64,000 bases of DNA from Niveibacterium umoris. GTDB lineage: Bacteria; Pseudomonadota; Gammaproteobacteria; Burkholderiales; Rhodocyclaceae. This document shows positions 44,508 through 53,519 of the stretch, piece after piece. The translations under genes were made by a program, and so were the position numbers. The notes beneath the pieces were generated by a model. The model was not told the DNA's origin, did no database searches, and saw nothing but the letters and a program-made list of their open reading frames with translations. How positions within the stretch are numbered: the first letter of the stretch is position 1; the number at the start of each line of letters is the position of its first letter. The stretch lies in the NCBI RefSeq assembly GCF_014197015.1, contig NZ_JACIET010000001.1, positions 248,001 to 312,000 on the forward strand. Reading direction: 5' to 3'.

Positions 44508-45821
44508 ATGAGTGCGCCAATCATTTCGCTGAAGGATGTCGGCAAGTCTTTCCGCAGCAGCGACGGAACGCCGCGTTCGGTGCTCGAAAACGTCGACTTC
44601 GAACTGCGCGAGGGAGAAATCGTTGCGCTGCTCGGCCAGTCCGGTTCGGGCAAGTCGACGCTGTTGCGCATCCTCGCCGGGCTCACGCCTGCCGATGCGG
44701 GCGACGTGCGTTATCGTGGCCAGCCGCTGTACGGCCCGGCGCGCGGCATCAGCATGGTGTTCCAGTCGTTCGCGCTTTTTCCCTGGCTGACGGTGCAACA
44801 GAACGTCGAACTTGGTCTGGAAGCGCGCGGGATTCCGCCGGCCGAGCGCGAGGCGAAAGCCGAGGCGGCGATCGACCTGATCGGGCTATCGGGCTTCGAG
44901 GGTGCGCTGCCGCGCGAGTTGTCCGGCGGCATGCGCCAACGCGTGGGCATCGCGCGTGCGCTGGTTACCGATCCGGAAGTGCTGCTGATGGACGAGGCAT
45001 TTTCCGCGCTCGATGTGCTGACCGGCGAACGCCTGCGCGACGACATGCTCGAACTGTGGGACAGCGGCAAGATGCCGACCAAAGGCATGCTGATCGTGTC
45101 GCACAACATCGAAGAAGCGGTGATGATGGCCGACCGCGTGCTGGTGTTCGCGAACAACCCGGGGCGGGTGCGCGCGGAGCTCGCGATCGATCTGCGTCGG
45201 CCACGCGACGTCGATAGCACCGAAGTGCGCGCGCTGATCGACGAAGTCTATGCGCTGATGACCGCCAGCGCGGCGCGGCCGGGGCGGGCGCCGGAAGAGC
45301 CGGTGCGCATCCACCTTGGGGATCGTCTGCCGGAAGCCGATATCAGCCGCATGGAAGGCGTGCTCGAACTGCTGGTCGACGAACCCTTCAACGGCATCGC
45401 CGACCTTCCGCAGTTCGCCGAAGAATCGGAACTTACCGACGAGGAACTGCTGCCGCTCACCGAAGCGCTGCAATTGCTCGGCTTCGTGCACCTTGCGCGC
45501 GGCGACATTTCGATCACGCCGCTCGGCCGGCGTTACGTCGAAGGCGAGAACGTGCTGCGCCACGAGATCTTCGGCCAGCAATTGCTGCAGCATGTGCCGC
45601 TGGCGGCGCACATCCGCCACAGCCTCGAACAGGAAAACTCGGGCGAGCTTCCGGAAGAACCCTTCCTGCGTCTGCTCGCCGAGACCATGGATGCGGCCGA
45701 AGCCGAGCGCGTGCTGCGCATCGCGATCGAGTGGGGCCGCTATGGCGAGGTGTTCGAGTACGACTACCACACCGGCCTGATCCACCTGCCGGACGGCGAC
45801 GAGGAAGAGTCCACCGCATGA
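44508..45821 (+). CDS. ABC transporter ATP-binding protein with C-terminal AAA-associated domain
   Basis: The protein has 437 residues, with AGGAG (44497-44501) 6 nt upstream. The ATPase domain at 1-255 has Walker A LGQSGSGKSTLLRIL, Q-loop FQSFALFPWL, signature LSGGMRQRVGIARAL, Walker B VLLMDEAFSALD and the H-loop SHNIEE. The extra C-terminal part at 290-437 is the AAA-associated domain seen in NitT/TauT ATPases, probably regulatory (DISRMEGVLELLVDEPFNGIADLP and onward). It powers the two-domain permease. Its stop overlaps the DUF455 gene. Confidence 0.9.
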   Translation: MSAPIISLKDVGKSFRSSDGTPRSVLENVDFELREGEIVALLGQSGSGKSTLLRILAGLTPADAGDVRYRGQPLYGPARGISMVFQSFALFPWLTVQQNVELGLEARGIPPAEREAKAEAAIDLIGLSGFEGALPRELSGGMRQRVGIARALVTDPEVLLMDEAFSALDVLTGERLRDDMLELWDSGKMPTKGMLIVSHNIEEAVMMADRVLVFANNPGRVRAELAIDLRRPRDVDSTEVRALIDEVYALMTASAARPGRAPEEPVRIHLGDRLPEADISRMEGVLELLVDEPFNGIADLPQFAEESELTDEELLPLTEALQLLGFVHLARGDISITPLGRRYVEGENVLRHEIFGQQLLQHVPLAAHIRHSLEQENSGELPEEPFLRLLAETMDAAEAERVLRIAIEWGRYGEVFEYDYHTGLIHLPDGDEEESTA

Positions 45822-46657
45822 TGGGCGGATCCGGTGCCTCGGTCGAGGCGCGGGCGATGCAGGCGCTGATGATTGGCGAACCCGCCGAGAAGGGGCGCGC
45901 GGTGAATGCGCTGCGTGCTGCATGGAAGGCGGGCGCCTTGCCGCGTGCCGGGCAAGCGGTGCTGAGCGAGCCGGTATTCGAACCGGGGCGCCCGGCGCGA
46001 CCCGCGCTGGTGCGGCCGGACGAAGTGCCGCGTCGTTCGCCCGGCAGTCGCGAAGGACATGCGGCGTTGTTGCACGCGGTGGCGCACATCGAATTCAATG
46101 CGATCAACCTTGCGCTCGATTGTGTCGCGCGCTTCCACGATCGCCCGGACGATTTCGTCGATGGCTGGATCGACGTGGCCGCCGAAGAGGCCTACCACTT
46201 CGGGCTGGTGTGCGGGCGGCTCGCTGCATTGGGGCACGCCTACGGCGATTTCCCGGCCCACAACGGTCTGTGGGAGATGTGCTGCGACACCGCTCAGGAT
46301 TTCGTGGCCCGCATGGCGCTCGTCCCGCGTCTGCTCGAAGCGCGCGGGCTCGATGCCACGCCGCCGATCGTCGCCAAGCTGCAGAAGGCGGGTGACGCCG
46401 AAACGGTTGCGGTGCTCGACATCATCCTGCGCGACGAAATCGGCCATGTCGCCCTGGGCGATCGCTGGTTCCGCATCGGCTGCGCTGAGCGCGGCCTTGA
46501 GCCGGAATCCACCTATCGCGGGCTGATCGTGCATTTCGATGCACCCTGGCCCAAGCCGCCATTCAACCTGCCGGCACGGCTCAAGGCCGGATTCACGCAG
46601 GCCGAACTCGATACGCTCGCCGCCACGCCAGCGCCGCGGCGTCGCACGACGCAATGA
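45818..46657 (+). CDS. DUF455 family ferritin-like protein
   Basis: The protein has 279 residues from ATG 45818, which overlaps the ATPase stop (ATGA). Helices carry the di-iron ferritin-like ligand pattern: HAVAHIEFNAINLAL (Glu, His), DVAAEEAYHFGLV (Glu, His) and LRDEIGHVALGD (Glu, His). DUF455 proteins are helical di-metal proteins of unknown reaction. The tight coupling to an ABC transporter and an AzlCD pair is unusual. Its end overlaps azlC. Confidence 0.85.
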   Translation: MMGGSGASVEARAMQALMIGEPAEKGRAVNALRAAWKAGALPRAGQAVLSEPVFEPGRPARPALVRPDEVPRRSPGSREGHAALLHAVAHIEFNAINLALDCVARFHDRPDDFVDGWIDVAAEEAYHFGLVCGRLAALGHAYGDFPAHNGLWEMCCDTAQDFVARMALVPRLLEARGLDATPPIVAKLQKAGDAETVAVLDIILRDEIGHVALGDRWFRIGCAERGLEPESTYRGLIVHFDAPWPKPPFNLPARLKAGFTQAELDTLAATPAPRRRTTQ

Positions 46658-47367
46658 CAAGCGCTGCGGTTACTTGTCGGGCCGAGTTTCTCGCCGGCGT
46701 GCGCGCCGAGCTTCCGCTGCTGCTCGGTGTGGTGCCCTTTGGCCTGATCTTCGGCGTGCTGGGGCTGGCGGCGGGTCTGCCGGCCTGGGCGGTGATCGCG
46801 ATGTCCTCAGTGGTGTTCGGCGGATCGTCGCAGGTGGTGTTCGCGCAGTTGTGGGGTGCGCAGGTGCCGCCGCCAGTGATTACCGCGACAGTCGGCGTGG
46901 TCAATCTTCGGCACGCGTTATACAGCGCCAGCGTGGCGCAATACCTGCGCGATCTGCCGATGCGCTGGCGCGTGTTGCTGGCGTATCTGCTGACTGACGA
47001 GGCCTACGCTGCGGCGATCGGGCGCTTTGTCGACGGGCCGGCGACGCCGCATCGGCATTGGTTTCTCTTTGGCACCGGGTTCACACTGTGGGCGTCGTGG
47101 CAGGTTTCGACGATCGCGGGCGTCTTGCTCGGCGCGGCGATTCCCGCGTCCTGGTCACTCGATTTTTCCATTGCGCTGACGTTTCTCGCGCTGTTGCTGC
47201 CGGCTATCCACCGGCGCAGCGAAGCGATGGCGGCGCTGGTGGCGGGCGGCGTGGCGCTGGCCGCGCAGGGCGTGCCGCACAAGTTGTGGATCATCGTTGC
47301 GGCGGTGGCCGGCATTGTCGCCGGCGTGCTGTCGCGCCGTTTTGACCGGAAGTCGGCCGATGTCTGA
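46654..47367 (+). CDS. azlC: AzlC family branched-chain amino acid exporter, large subunit
   Basis: The protein has 237 residues with about six or seven membrane segments. Family sequences include ELPLLLGVVPFGLIFGVL near the start, FGGSSQVVFAQLW and VVNLRHALYSASVAQYL. With AzlD it exports branched-chain amino acids or analogues. It overlaps the DUF455 gene by 4 nt and azlD by 8 nt. Confidence 0.92.
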   Translation: MTSAAVTCRAEFLAGVRAELPLLLGVVPFGLIFGVLGLAAGLPAWAVIAMSSVVFGGSSQVVFAQLWGAQVPPPVITATVGVVNLRHALYSASVAQYLRDLPMRWRVLLAYLLTDEAYAAAIGRFVDGPATPHRHWFLFGTGFTLWASWQVSTIAGVLLGAAIPASWSLDFSIALTFLALLLPAIHRRSEAMAALVAGGVALAAQGVPHKLWIIVAAVAGIVAGVLSRRFDRKSADV

Positions 47368-47689
47368 TACCACCGTGCTGATCCTGACGCTGTGTGCCTG
47401 CGGGCTGGTCACCTTCCTGACGCGTTTTTCCTTCATCGCCGGTGGTCGGCGCCTCGCGCCGGGGCCGCGTTTGCAGGCCGGCCTGCGCTACGTGCCGCCG
47501 GCGGTGCTGGCGGCGCTGATTGCGCCCGAAGTGTTCGTGCAGGGCGGGGTGGTCGCGCTGTCGCCGAGCAGCCCGCGTCTCATTGCGGCCGTGCTGGCGT
47601 CGATCGTTGCGCTGCGCACGCGCAGTGTGTCGCTGACGATAGGGGTGGGCCTGATCGTGCTGTGGGCGGCGCAGCAGTTGTTGCATTGA
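47360..47689 (+). CDS. azlD: AzlD family branched-chain amino acid exporter, small subunit
   Basis: The protein has 109 residues from ATG 47360, inside the end of azlC. Four hydrophobic segments are visible, with the typical TFLTRFSFIAGGRRLAPG after the first and LRYVPPAVLAALIAPEV in the middle. It forms the exporter with AzlC and is the last gene of the five-gene operon. Confidence 0.9.
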   Translation: MSDTTVLILTLCACGLVTFLTRFSFIAGGRRLAPGPRLQAGLRYVPPAVLAALIAPEVFVQGGVVALSPSSPRLIAAVLASIVALRTRSVSLTIGVGLIVLWAAQQLLH

Positions 47690-47825
47690 CGGCATAGGCA
47701 GAATGTTTGCCAGCGAGTGACGCTGGTCGCGGACGTACGGTGAATCCGCGCCGCATCGGATGCGGCGCTGCTACGATGCCGCTTTTCCTCCCGGCCACGG
47801 GGATCCCCCGCGTTTCCCGCCGTCC

Positions 47826-49010
47826 ATGCGTCCAAGACTCTTCCTCGATACCCGCTCGCGCGTTCTGATGACGCTGATCTGCGTCATCACGCTGGCGTTG
47901 TGCGCGGCGGCGTTCTGGGCTGGTAGCGGCATGATCGAGATCCAGCGGGCCGGCGATCAGGATGAACACCTGCAGCATCGGCTCGAATCGTTGCGCTCGG
48001 CGATCCTCGCCGGGGCGTTGGCGGATGCCACCTTGCCCGCAACCGACGACAGCGTCTCGAAAATCCTGGCTGAATGCCTGCATTTGTCTGCGGACGACGC
48101 CGCACAGCAGCGCCGTCTGACCAAGCTGGGCACCTTGCTTGACCAGCAGCGCGAACCGCCTGCGCAGCCCATGCCTTCCGACGAAGCGGGGGTAGAGGAA
48201 GGCGTGGTGCCGCCGCCGGTCGATATCGGCAGATCCTATGTTTTGTTGGCGGCGCAGGCGTGGATCGATGCGATGCAGATCGAGCTTTCAGCGCGTGTCG
48301 ACGCTTCCCGGGTGCGGCAGGACGAATTGCTGCGCTGGCTCATCTGGTCAGTTGCCGCGGCCGCGATTGCCGCGCTGTGTTTCGGCTTGGTGCTGATTCG
48401 CGTGATGCGGCGCCTGACCCAGCAGGGCCATGCCCGCATCTCGACGCTGGAAGCGCGGGCCAATCGCGATCCGCTGACCGGTCTGCCCAACCGCCGCCTG
48501 CTGCCGGACCGCCTTGAGCAGGCCCTGCTGCGCGCCGAGCGCCGTAACCGCCATGCCGCGGTCATCGTGATCGATCTTGATGGATTCAAGCCGGTGAATG
48601 ACACCCATGGCCATGCGGTTGGCGACGTGGTACTGCGCCGTGTCAGCAAACGGATGAAGAGTGCGCTGCGCAGCGAGGACACGGTGTGCCGCATGGGCGG
48701 GGACGAATTCGTCGTGATCATCGGCGAAGTGGAAGATCCCGTGCTCGCCGTGCGGCGCGCGCGCGATCTGGTACTGCGCATTTCACGCCCGATCCTGCAT
48801 GAAGAGAAGGTGCTGCGGGTCGGCGCCAGCGCCGGCCTGGCGCTGTTCCCGGACGACGCGGAAGACGGTACCGAACTGCTCGAACTCGCCGATCAGGCGC
48901 TCTACGCCGCCAAGCACGGGGGCAGGGGGCAGGTCGTGACCGCGCGGGAAATGCAGCAGGGCAACACGACCTTCCACCTCACGCCGGGCGATCAGCTCGA
49001 ATCGGCCTGA
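47826..49010 (+). CDS. membrane-bound diguanylate cyclase
   Basis: The protein has 394 residues from ATG 47826. Two membrane segments (about residues 15-38 and 177-198) enclose a periplasmic sensor of ~135 residues with no recognised fold. The GGDEF domain at 220-385 has an intact GGDEF (residues 291-295, RMGGDEFVVII) and an RxxD inhibitory site five residues before it (RSED), so it should be active and feedback-inhibited. It makes cyclic di-GMP and controls motility or biofilm. It is a single-gene unit. Confidence 0.93.
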   Translation: MRPRLFLDTRSRVLMTLICVITLALCAAAFWAGSGMIEIQRAGDQDEHLQHRLESLRSAILAGALADATLPATDDSVSKILAECLHLSADDAAQQRRLTKLGTLLDQQREPPAQPMPSDEAGVEEGVVPPPVDIGRSYVLLAAQAWIDAMQIELSARVDASRVRQDELLRWLIWSVAAAAIAALCFGLVLIRVMRRLTQQGHARISTLEARANRDPLTGLPNRRLLPDRLEQALLRAERRNRHAAVIVIDLDGFKPVNDTHGHAVGDVVLRRVSKRMKSALRSEDTVCRMGGDEFVVIIGEVEDPVLAVRRARDLVLRISRPILHEEKVLRVGASAGLALFPDDAEDGTELLELADQALYAAKHGGRGQVVTAREMQQGNTTFHLTPGDQLESA

Positions 49011-49096
49011 ACGCCGCCACCTCTGGGTGTTTGCGGAAAACGAGGTGACGCCTCGCGGATCCTCGTGATCGCTCATGCCGCCGGGTACGCCCCCAT

Positions 49097-49125
49097 AAAA
49101 AAACCCCCGCGGGTCTCGCGGGGGC
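49097..49125 (-). terminator. intrinsic terminator of the TonB receptor gene
   Basis: Read on the - strand, CCCCCGCG and CGCGGGGG pair around a short loop and are followed by seven T (the A run at 49097-49103). It lies 30 nt after the receptor stop. Confidence 0.88.
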
Positions 49126-49155
49126 ATGCCACAACAGACAGGCGACTTGCTCGTT

Positions 49156-51903
49156 TTACTTGAAGGAATAGCTCGCCGAGGCGTAGTAGGTGCGGCCACG
49201 CGGGTCGGTGTAGGTCGGGTCGTAGGTCGACAGGAAGTAGTACGACTGGTTCGAGAACGGCGGAGCGGTGTTGAACAGGTTGATGATGCCCGCGCGCAGC
49301 TTGAACGACTTGCTAGGAATCCAGGTGCCGACAAGGTCCCAGGTCGAGTATTCGGAGACGTCGCGCGGTGGCAGCAGAGCCCCATCGCCGCCGGCCGCAT
49401 TCGGGTCAACCGCCTTGTTGTGGTCGGTGTAGCCGGACGAGTAGCTGTTGGCGAGCGTCAGCCCGAACTGCGCCAGCTCCCAGTCGAAGGAGAGGCGGTG
49501 GCGCCACTTCTGCACCACCTGATCGACCAGGAACTTGCCGACGTTATCGACGAACTCTTCCGAGCCGAACTGGCGCTTGTACTCCAGCACCCAGGTTCCG
49601 GAGAAGTTCATCCCGAAACGGCCGTAAGCCGTTGCGCTGCTGCGCCAGGAACCCTCGAAATCAAGGCCTGAGGTCCTCAATTCACCCTGATTCTGCTTTT
49701 GCAGAATCATGTTGGCGATGAAGCCGTCGCTGTCGCGAGTAACGTACTTGGCTTCGTACTTGTCGAGGTTCTCTAGGATGATCTCTTCGGCAAGGCCGCT
49801 GATGATGTCCTTCTTCTTGATGTTCCAGTAGTCGACGCTGACAGTGGCGTTGCGTGCGGGTTCGAACACGAAGCCGGCCGAGAACTGGCGCGATTTTTCG
49901 GGCTTCAGATCCGGGTTCGCACGGCGTTCGACCGGCACCTGATCGGTACAGTCGACCAGGACATTGCCCGCCGCCACGCAGCCCGGATCAGGCAGGATCG
50001 CCGAGCTGCTACCAAACGAGGTGGGGCGATACAGTTCGCTGAACGTGGGGGCACGGAAACCGGTGCCCGCCGAGCCGCGCACCAGCAGCGACTTGGAAGG
50101 CTGCCAGCGCAAGCCGAGCTTCGGGTTCACCGTACTGCCCACATCGCTGTAGTTGTCGTAGCGCAGGGCGAACTGTGCTTCCACCTGCTTGGTGAACGGT
50201 GCGCTCAACTCGGCGAACACGCTGCTGATGTTGCGGCTGTTGGAGGTGGCCTCCAGCGTCGCGCCGCTGCTGCTGCGGTCTCCGGCGATATTGTTCGAGT
50301 TGAGTAGAGCCGACGGGGTGAACTCCGCCTTTTCGCGCCGGAACTCGAAGCCCGCAGCGAGATTCAGGTCACCGCCTTCAAGCGCCATCAACGCGCCGCT
50401 GATCTTGCCGTCGATGCTGGTCGTTTCGCCTTTGGACTCGCGACTGACCTCATTGACCTTGAGCGAGTTGATCAGCGATTTGCCCGCCGCGGGTGAAGCG
50501 CCAAAGGGGTTGATCTGGCCCGCCTTGATGCCGGCGACAAACTCGTTGTACAGGAAGTAGCCGTCGACCATGCGGTCGCTGGTCTCGTTGCTGGCGTAGT
50601 TCAGCCCGACGTCATAGTCCCAGTTGCCAACGCCGCCGTTGATTGCAAAGACAATCCGCTGCGCATCGGATACCACTTCGTTGCTGCGGTTGCCGCCTTC
50701 GGTCACGCGCTGCCGTAGCTCCACGTTGCCGGTGGTCGGCAGTGCGCGGCTCCCCAGCCATCCATTCACCACCGATACCGGCACACCGGTCACGGCCAGC
50801 GGGTTCGGGCTTGCTACATAGGTGGTGGTGGTCTGGTTCTTCATCACCTCCAGCGAGATATCGGTCCGCTCGCCCATGCGATATACGCCGCGGCCAAGGA
50901 AGCCGAGCTTTTCAGACTCCGGGTAGATCTCGGTGTCCTGCATGTAGTCGTAGCTGCAACCCTGCGACACCTGATTGGCGGCATACACGGTGGCCGGCGG
51001 GTTGCACTTGGGCGAGAACGGGTTGATCGTGCGTTCGGTAATCGGCTCGCCACCGATCAGGTAACCCGCAGCCTGCAGGTCGGCGCGTTGCGCCTTCGAT
51101 AGCCGGATGTTGGCCGGGTCGGTGCGGCTCGACATGTAGAAGGGCAGGTTGGTTGCCAGCGGCCGCTCTTTCAGGAACTCGCGCTGGGTCGAGCGCAGGC
51201 TGTCGAGCTTCTGTGCATCGAACACGCCAAAGACATTGAAGCGATCGGTGTTGAGGTTGCCGTATCCGCCACCGATCGATGCCGCCGTCTTGCCGGCGCC
51301 ACCTTCTTCGGTTGCCGAGGCATACACGTTCACGTCCGCCCCGATGTAGTCCTTGCGGGTGATGAAGTTGATCACGCCGCCGATTGCATCAGTACCGTAG
51401 ATGGCCGATGCGCCGTCCTTGAGGACGTCGACGCGCTCGATCGCGCCGGCCGGAATGTTGTTCAGGTCGACACCGGCGCTGTCACCGGGCGACGCGAAGT
51501 TCGCCATACGGCGACCATTGAGCAACACCAGCGTGCTCGATACACCGATGCCGCGCAGGTTTGCACCGTTGAAGCCGCGCTGGCCGCCGGTGTTGTCGGT
51601 AATGCTGGCGCCATCGGTGAGCGGGGCGTTGTTCGCGCTGATGATCTTCATCAGTTCGGCGGCGGTCGTGGCGCCGCTCTTGATGATGTCTTCCTTTTTG
51701 ATCATCTGGACCGGCAGAGCCGTTTCGCCCTCGATGCGCTTGATGCTCGAGCCGGTGACCTGGATCTTGTCCACCTTGGCCACCTCTTCGGCGTGTGCGC
51801 TGACGGCGCCGAGGCTGACGGCCAGTGCCACCGCTTGGGCGCACGGGGTCAATCGGAACGGTGCTGCACGCCGCTTGGGCATGCGCTGCTGGGCTTGGGT
51901 CAT
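49156..51903 (-). CDS. TonB-dependent outer-membrane receptor
   Basis: The protein has 915 residues, with AGAGAGG before the ATG. The signal peptide ends near residue 38 (GAVSAHA). A TonB-box-like EVAKVDKIQVTGS is at 39-51. The plug domain (about 60-180) has LRGIGVSSTLVLLNGRRM and DGASAIYGTDAIGGVINF, and a 22-strand barrel follows. The C-terminus ends in SYSFK, with Lys after the usual final aromatic, a mild oddity. It lies divergent from an exported cyanophycinase gene with ArgR-like repeats between them. It may import cyanophycin fragments such as beta-Asp-Arg (inference); specificity cannot be read from sequence. Confidence 0.93.
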   Translation of the reverse strand: MTQAQQRMPKRRAAPFRLTPCAQAVALAVSLGAVSAHAEEVAKVDKIQVTGSSIKRIEGETALPVQMIKKEDIIKSGATTAAELMKIISANNAPLTDGASITDNTGGQRGFNGANLRGIGVSSTLVLLNGRRMANFASPGDSAGVDLNNIPAGAIERVDVLKDGASAIYGTDAIGGVINFITRKDYIGADVNVYASATEEGGAGKTAASIGGGYGNLNTDRFNVFGVFDAQKLDSLRSTQREFLKERPLATNLPFYMSSRTDPANIRLSKAQRADLQAAGYLIGGEPITERTINPFSPKCNPPATVYAANQVSQGCSYDYMQDTEIYPESEKLGFLGRGVYRMGERTDISLEVMKNQTTTTYVASPNPLAVTGVPVSVVNGWLGSRALPTTGNVELRQRVTEGGNRSNEVVSDAQRIVFAINGGVGNWDYDVGLNYASNETSDRMVDGYFLYNEFVAGIKAGQINPFGASPAAGKSLINSLKVNEVSRESKGETTSIDGKISGALMALEGGDLNLAAGFEFRREKAEFTPSALLNSNNIAGDRSSSGATLEATSNSRNISSVFAELSAPFTKQVEAQFALRYDNYSDVGSTVNPKLGLRWQPSKSLLVRGSAGTGFRAPTFSELYRPTSFGSSSAILPDPGCVAAGNVLVDCTDQVPVERRANPDLKPEKSRQFSAGFVFEPARNATVSVDYWNIKKKDIISGLAEEIILENLDKYEAKYVTRDSDGFIANMILQKQNQGELRTSGLDFEGSWRSSATAYGRFGMNFSGTWVLEYKRQFGSEEFVDNVGKFLVDQVVQKWRHRLSFDWELAQFGLTLANSYSSGYTDHNKAVDPNAAGGDGALLPPRDVSEYSTWDLVGTWIPSKSFKLRAGIINLFNTAPPFSNQSYYFLSTYDPTYTDPRGRTYYASASYSFK

Positions 51904-52212
51904 GCTGGCTTACCTCTCTCAGATGTTTCGTGCTGTCGGGTCCGGGCATTTTTCTTCGCCCATTCAGCCCGTTTGAGCGGGCATGGCGTTGCAGTCTAGG
52001 GAGGCAGCCGGGCTTTGCGAACGGGGTGAAGTACCCGCCGTCGCAAGGTGGCAAGTTAGGGTCGCAATCCGTAAAACGCGAAAAAACCGGCTTGCCACAA
52101 AGCGACATCGACTTGCCAGCTTTCACAAACCGCGGGCACCGGCGTGGAAAACCGGGCGCGTTCGGTGCGACCATCGCTTCCCGATGCGGTCGTGGCAAGA
52201 CCGCGCCTTTGA
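51904..52212. other. divergent intergenic region of the cyanophycin/arginine island
   Basis: This 309-nt region contains no gene and separates the divergent TonB receptor and cyanophycinase genes. It carries the tandem 21-bp repeats listed separately. The motif TGGCAAG (either strand) recurs at about 52049, 52092, 52113 and 52192. No clear sigma-70 promoter was found, consistent with activator-dependent promoters. Confidence 0.55.
52039..52107. promoter_or_regulatory. ArgR (AraC-type) operator: tandem 21-bp half-sites
   Basis: Two contiguous direct repeats, 52039-52059 (CGTCGC-N8-AA-N5) and 52060-52080 (GGTCGC-N8-AA-N5), match the Pseudomonas ArgR half-site TGTCGC-N8-AA-N5 at 5 of 6 plus AA each. 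A third, perfect half-site (TGTCGC-N8-AA) lies on the opposite strand at 52107-52087. The repeat length of exactly 21 bp and the argR gene 2.5 kb away support function. Site assignment is from pattern only. Confidence 0.65.
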
Positions 52213-53478
52213 ATGCTCATGATGATCCGAATCCAGACCCTGATGCGCTGTGCCCTGCCGTTGGCGATGCTGGCGAGCGGTGCTGCAAACGCTGCCGATG
52301 CGCTGCCGGCAACGGGCTATGCGGTGCCTATTGGTGGTGCGCTCAAGTTTGACAACGAGGCCGTGTGGGCACGCCTGGTCGAGTTGGCGGGCGGGCCGGG
52401 CGCGCGTTTCGTCGTGCTCGCGACAGCCGCCGGCAACCCGCAACGATCGGGCAAGCAGATTGCCGATGCGCTGACGCGCCGCGGTGCGCAGGTGGATGTG
52501 CTGCCCGTTGCGCCGCGGCTCGAAGGCTTCGATGCCGAACAGGCGGTGCGCGATCCGGCCTTGGTCGAGCGGGTGCGCGCCGCGCGCGGCGTGTTCTTTT
52601 CCGGCGGTGCGCAGGAACGCATTGTCGATACGCTGGCACCGGGCGGCCAGGAATCGCCGCTGCTCGCCGCGATCCGTGATCTGCACCGTCGTGGTGGCGT
52701 CGTCGCCGGCACCAGTGCTGGTGCAGCGATCATGAGCAGCGTGATGTTCCGCGACGCGCAAGATGTGATGGGCATCCTGAAAGGGCGCCTTCGCGAGGGA
52801 CAGGAAATCGATCGCGGGCTGGGCTTCGTTGGCCCGTCCCTGTTCGTCGACCAGCACTTCCTCAAGCGCGGGCGTGTCGGTCGCATGCTGCCCTTGATGC
52901 TTGCCAGGGGATACAAGCTCGGTATCGGCGTCGAAGAAAACTCCGCGGCCGTCGTTCACGGCGACCAGATCGAAGTTCTGGGCGGCAAGGGCGCGCTGCT
53001 GGTCGACCTGCACGATGCGACCCAGGATGCCTCGCAAGGCGTCTTCAACCTGCGTGGCGCGCGGATCAGCTATCTCGATCGGGGCGATCGCTACGACATG
53101 GCGACCCGCACCGTGCTGCCGTCGCAGGCGAAGCTGTCCGACCACAAGGTGGATCCGAATGCCGCCGACTTCAAGCCGTTCTTCGCCAATGATCCGTTCT
53201 ACCTCGACATCCTTGGCGACAGCGCGATCGTCAACGCGATGGGGAATCTGATCGATAACGCGGGTCGCGAGGTGTTCGGCCTGGCCTATGACATGCGGCC
53301 AAAAGCGGATGACCCGCGTCCGGAGCTCGGCTTCGAGTTTCGGCTTTACAAGAAGGCTGACAGTGTGGGCTGGTTCACCGGCAGTTTCGGTGGCGAGGAC
53401 TACACCGTTGCCAACCTCTACCTCGACGTGACGCCGGTGCGCGTGAAGCAACCGCTCTACACGCCGTGGCACAAGTGA
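52213..53478 (+). CDS. cphE: exported cyanophycinase (peptidase S51)
   Basis: The protein has 421 residues from ATG 52213; ATG 52219 and 52222 are alternatives, and no ribosome site decides. A signal peptide ends near residue 28 (ASGAANA). S51 features are GGALKFDNEAVWARLVELAGG, the glycine turn FFSGGAQERI, and the nucleophile Ser in VAGTSAGAAIMS (near residue 176). A C-terminal domain of ~150 residues follows. Extracellular cyanophycinases cut cyanophycin, poly-Asp with Arg side chains, into beta-Asp-Arg dipeptides. The following M14 hydrolase, ArgR and arginine succinyltransferase genes fit use of that polymer as a nitrogen and carbon source. Confidence 0.9.
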   Translation: MLMMIRIQTLMRCALPLAMLASGAANAADALPATGYAVPIGGALKFDNEAVWARLVELAGGPGARFVVLATAAGNPQRSGKQIADALTRRGAQVDVLPVAPRLEGFDAEQAVRDPALVERVRAARGVFFSGGAQERIVDTLAPGGQESPLLAAIRDLHRRGGVVAGTSAGAAIMSSVMFRDAQDVMGILKGRLREGQEIDRGLGFVGPSLFVDQHFLKRGRVGRMLPLMLARGYKLGIGVEENSAAVVHGDQIEVLGGKGALLVDLHDATQDASQGVFNLRGARISYLDRGDRYDMATRTVLPSQAKLSDHKVDPNAADFKPFFANDPFYLDILGDSAIVNAMGNLIDNAGREVFGLAYDMRPKADDPRPELGFEFRLYKKADSVGWFTGSFGGEDYTVANLYLDVTPVRVKQPLYTPWHK

Positions 53479-53519
53479 ATTGCAAGCTCCGCACAACCCC
53501 CGCCGGGAACGATTGATCC

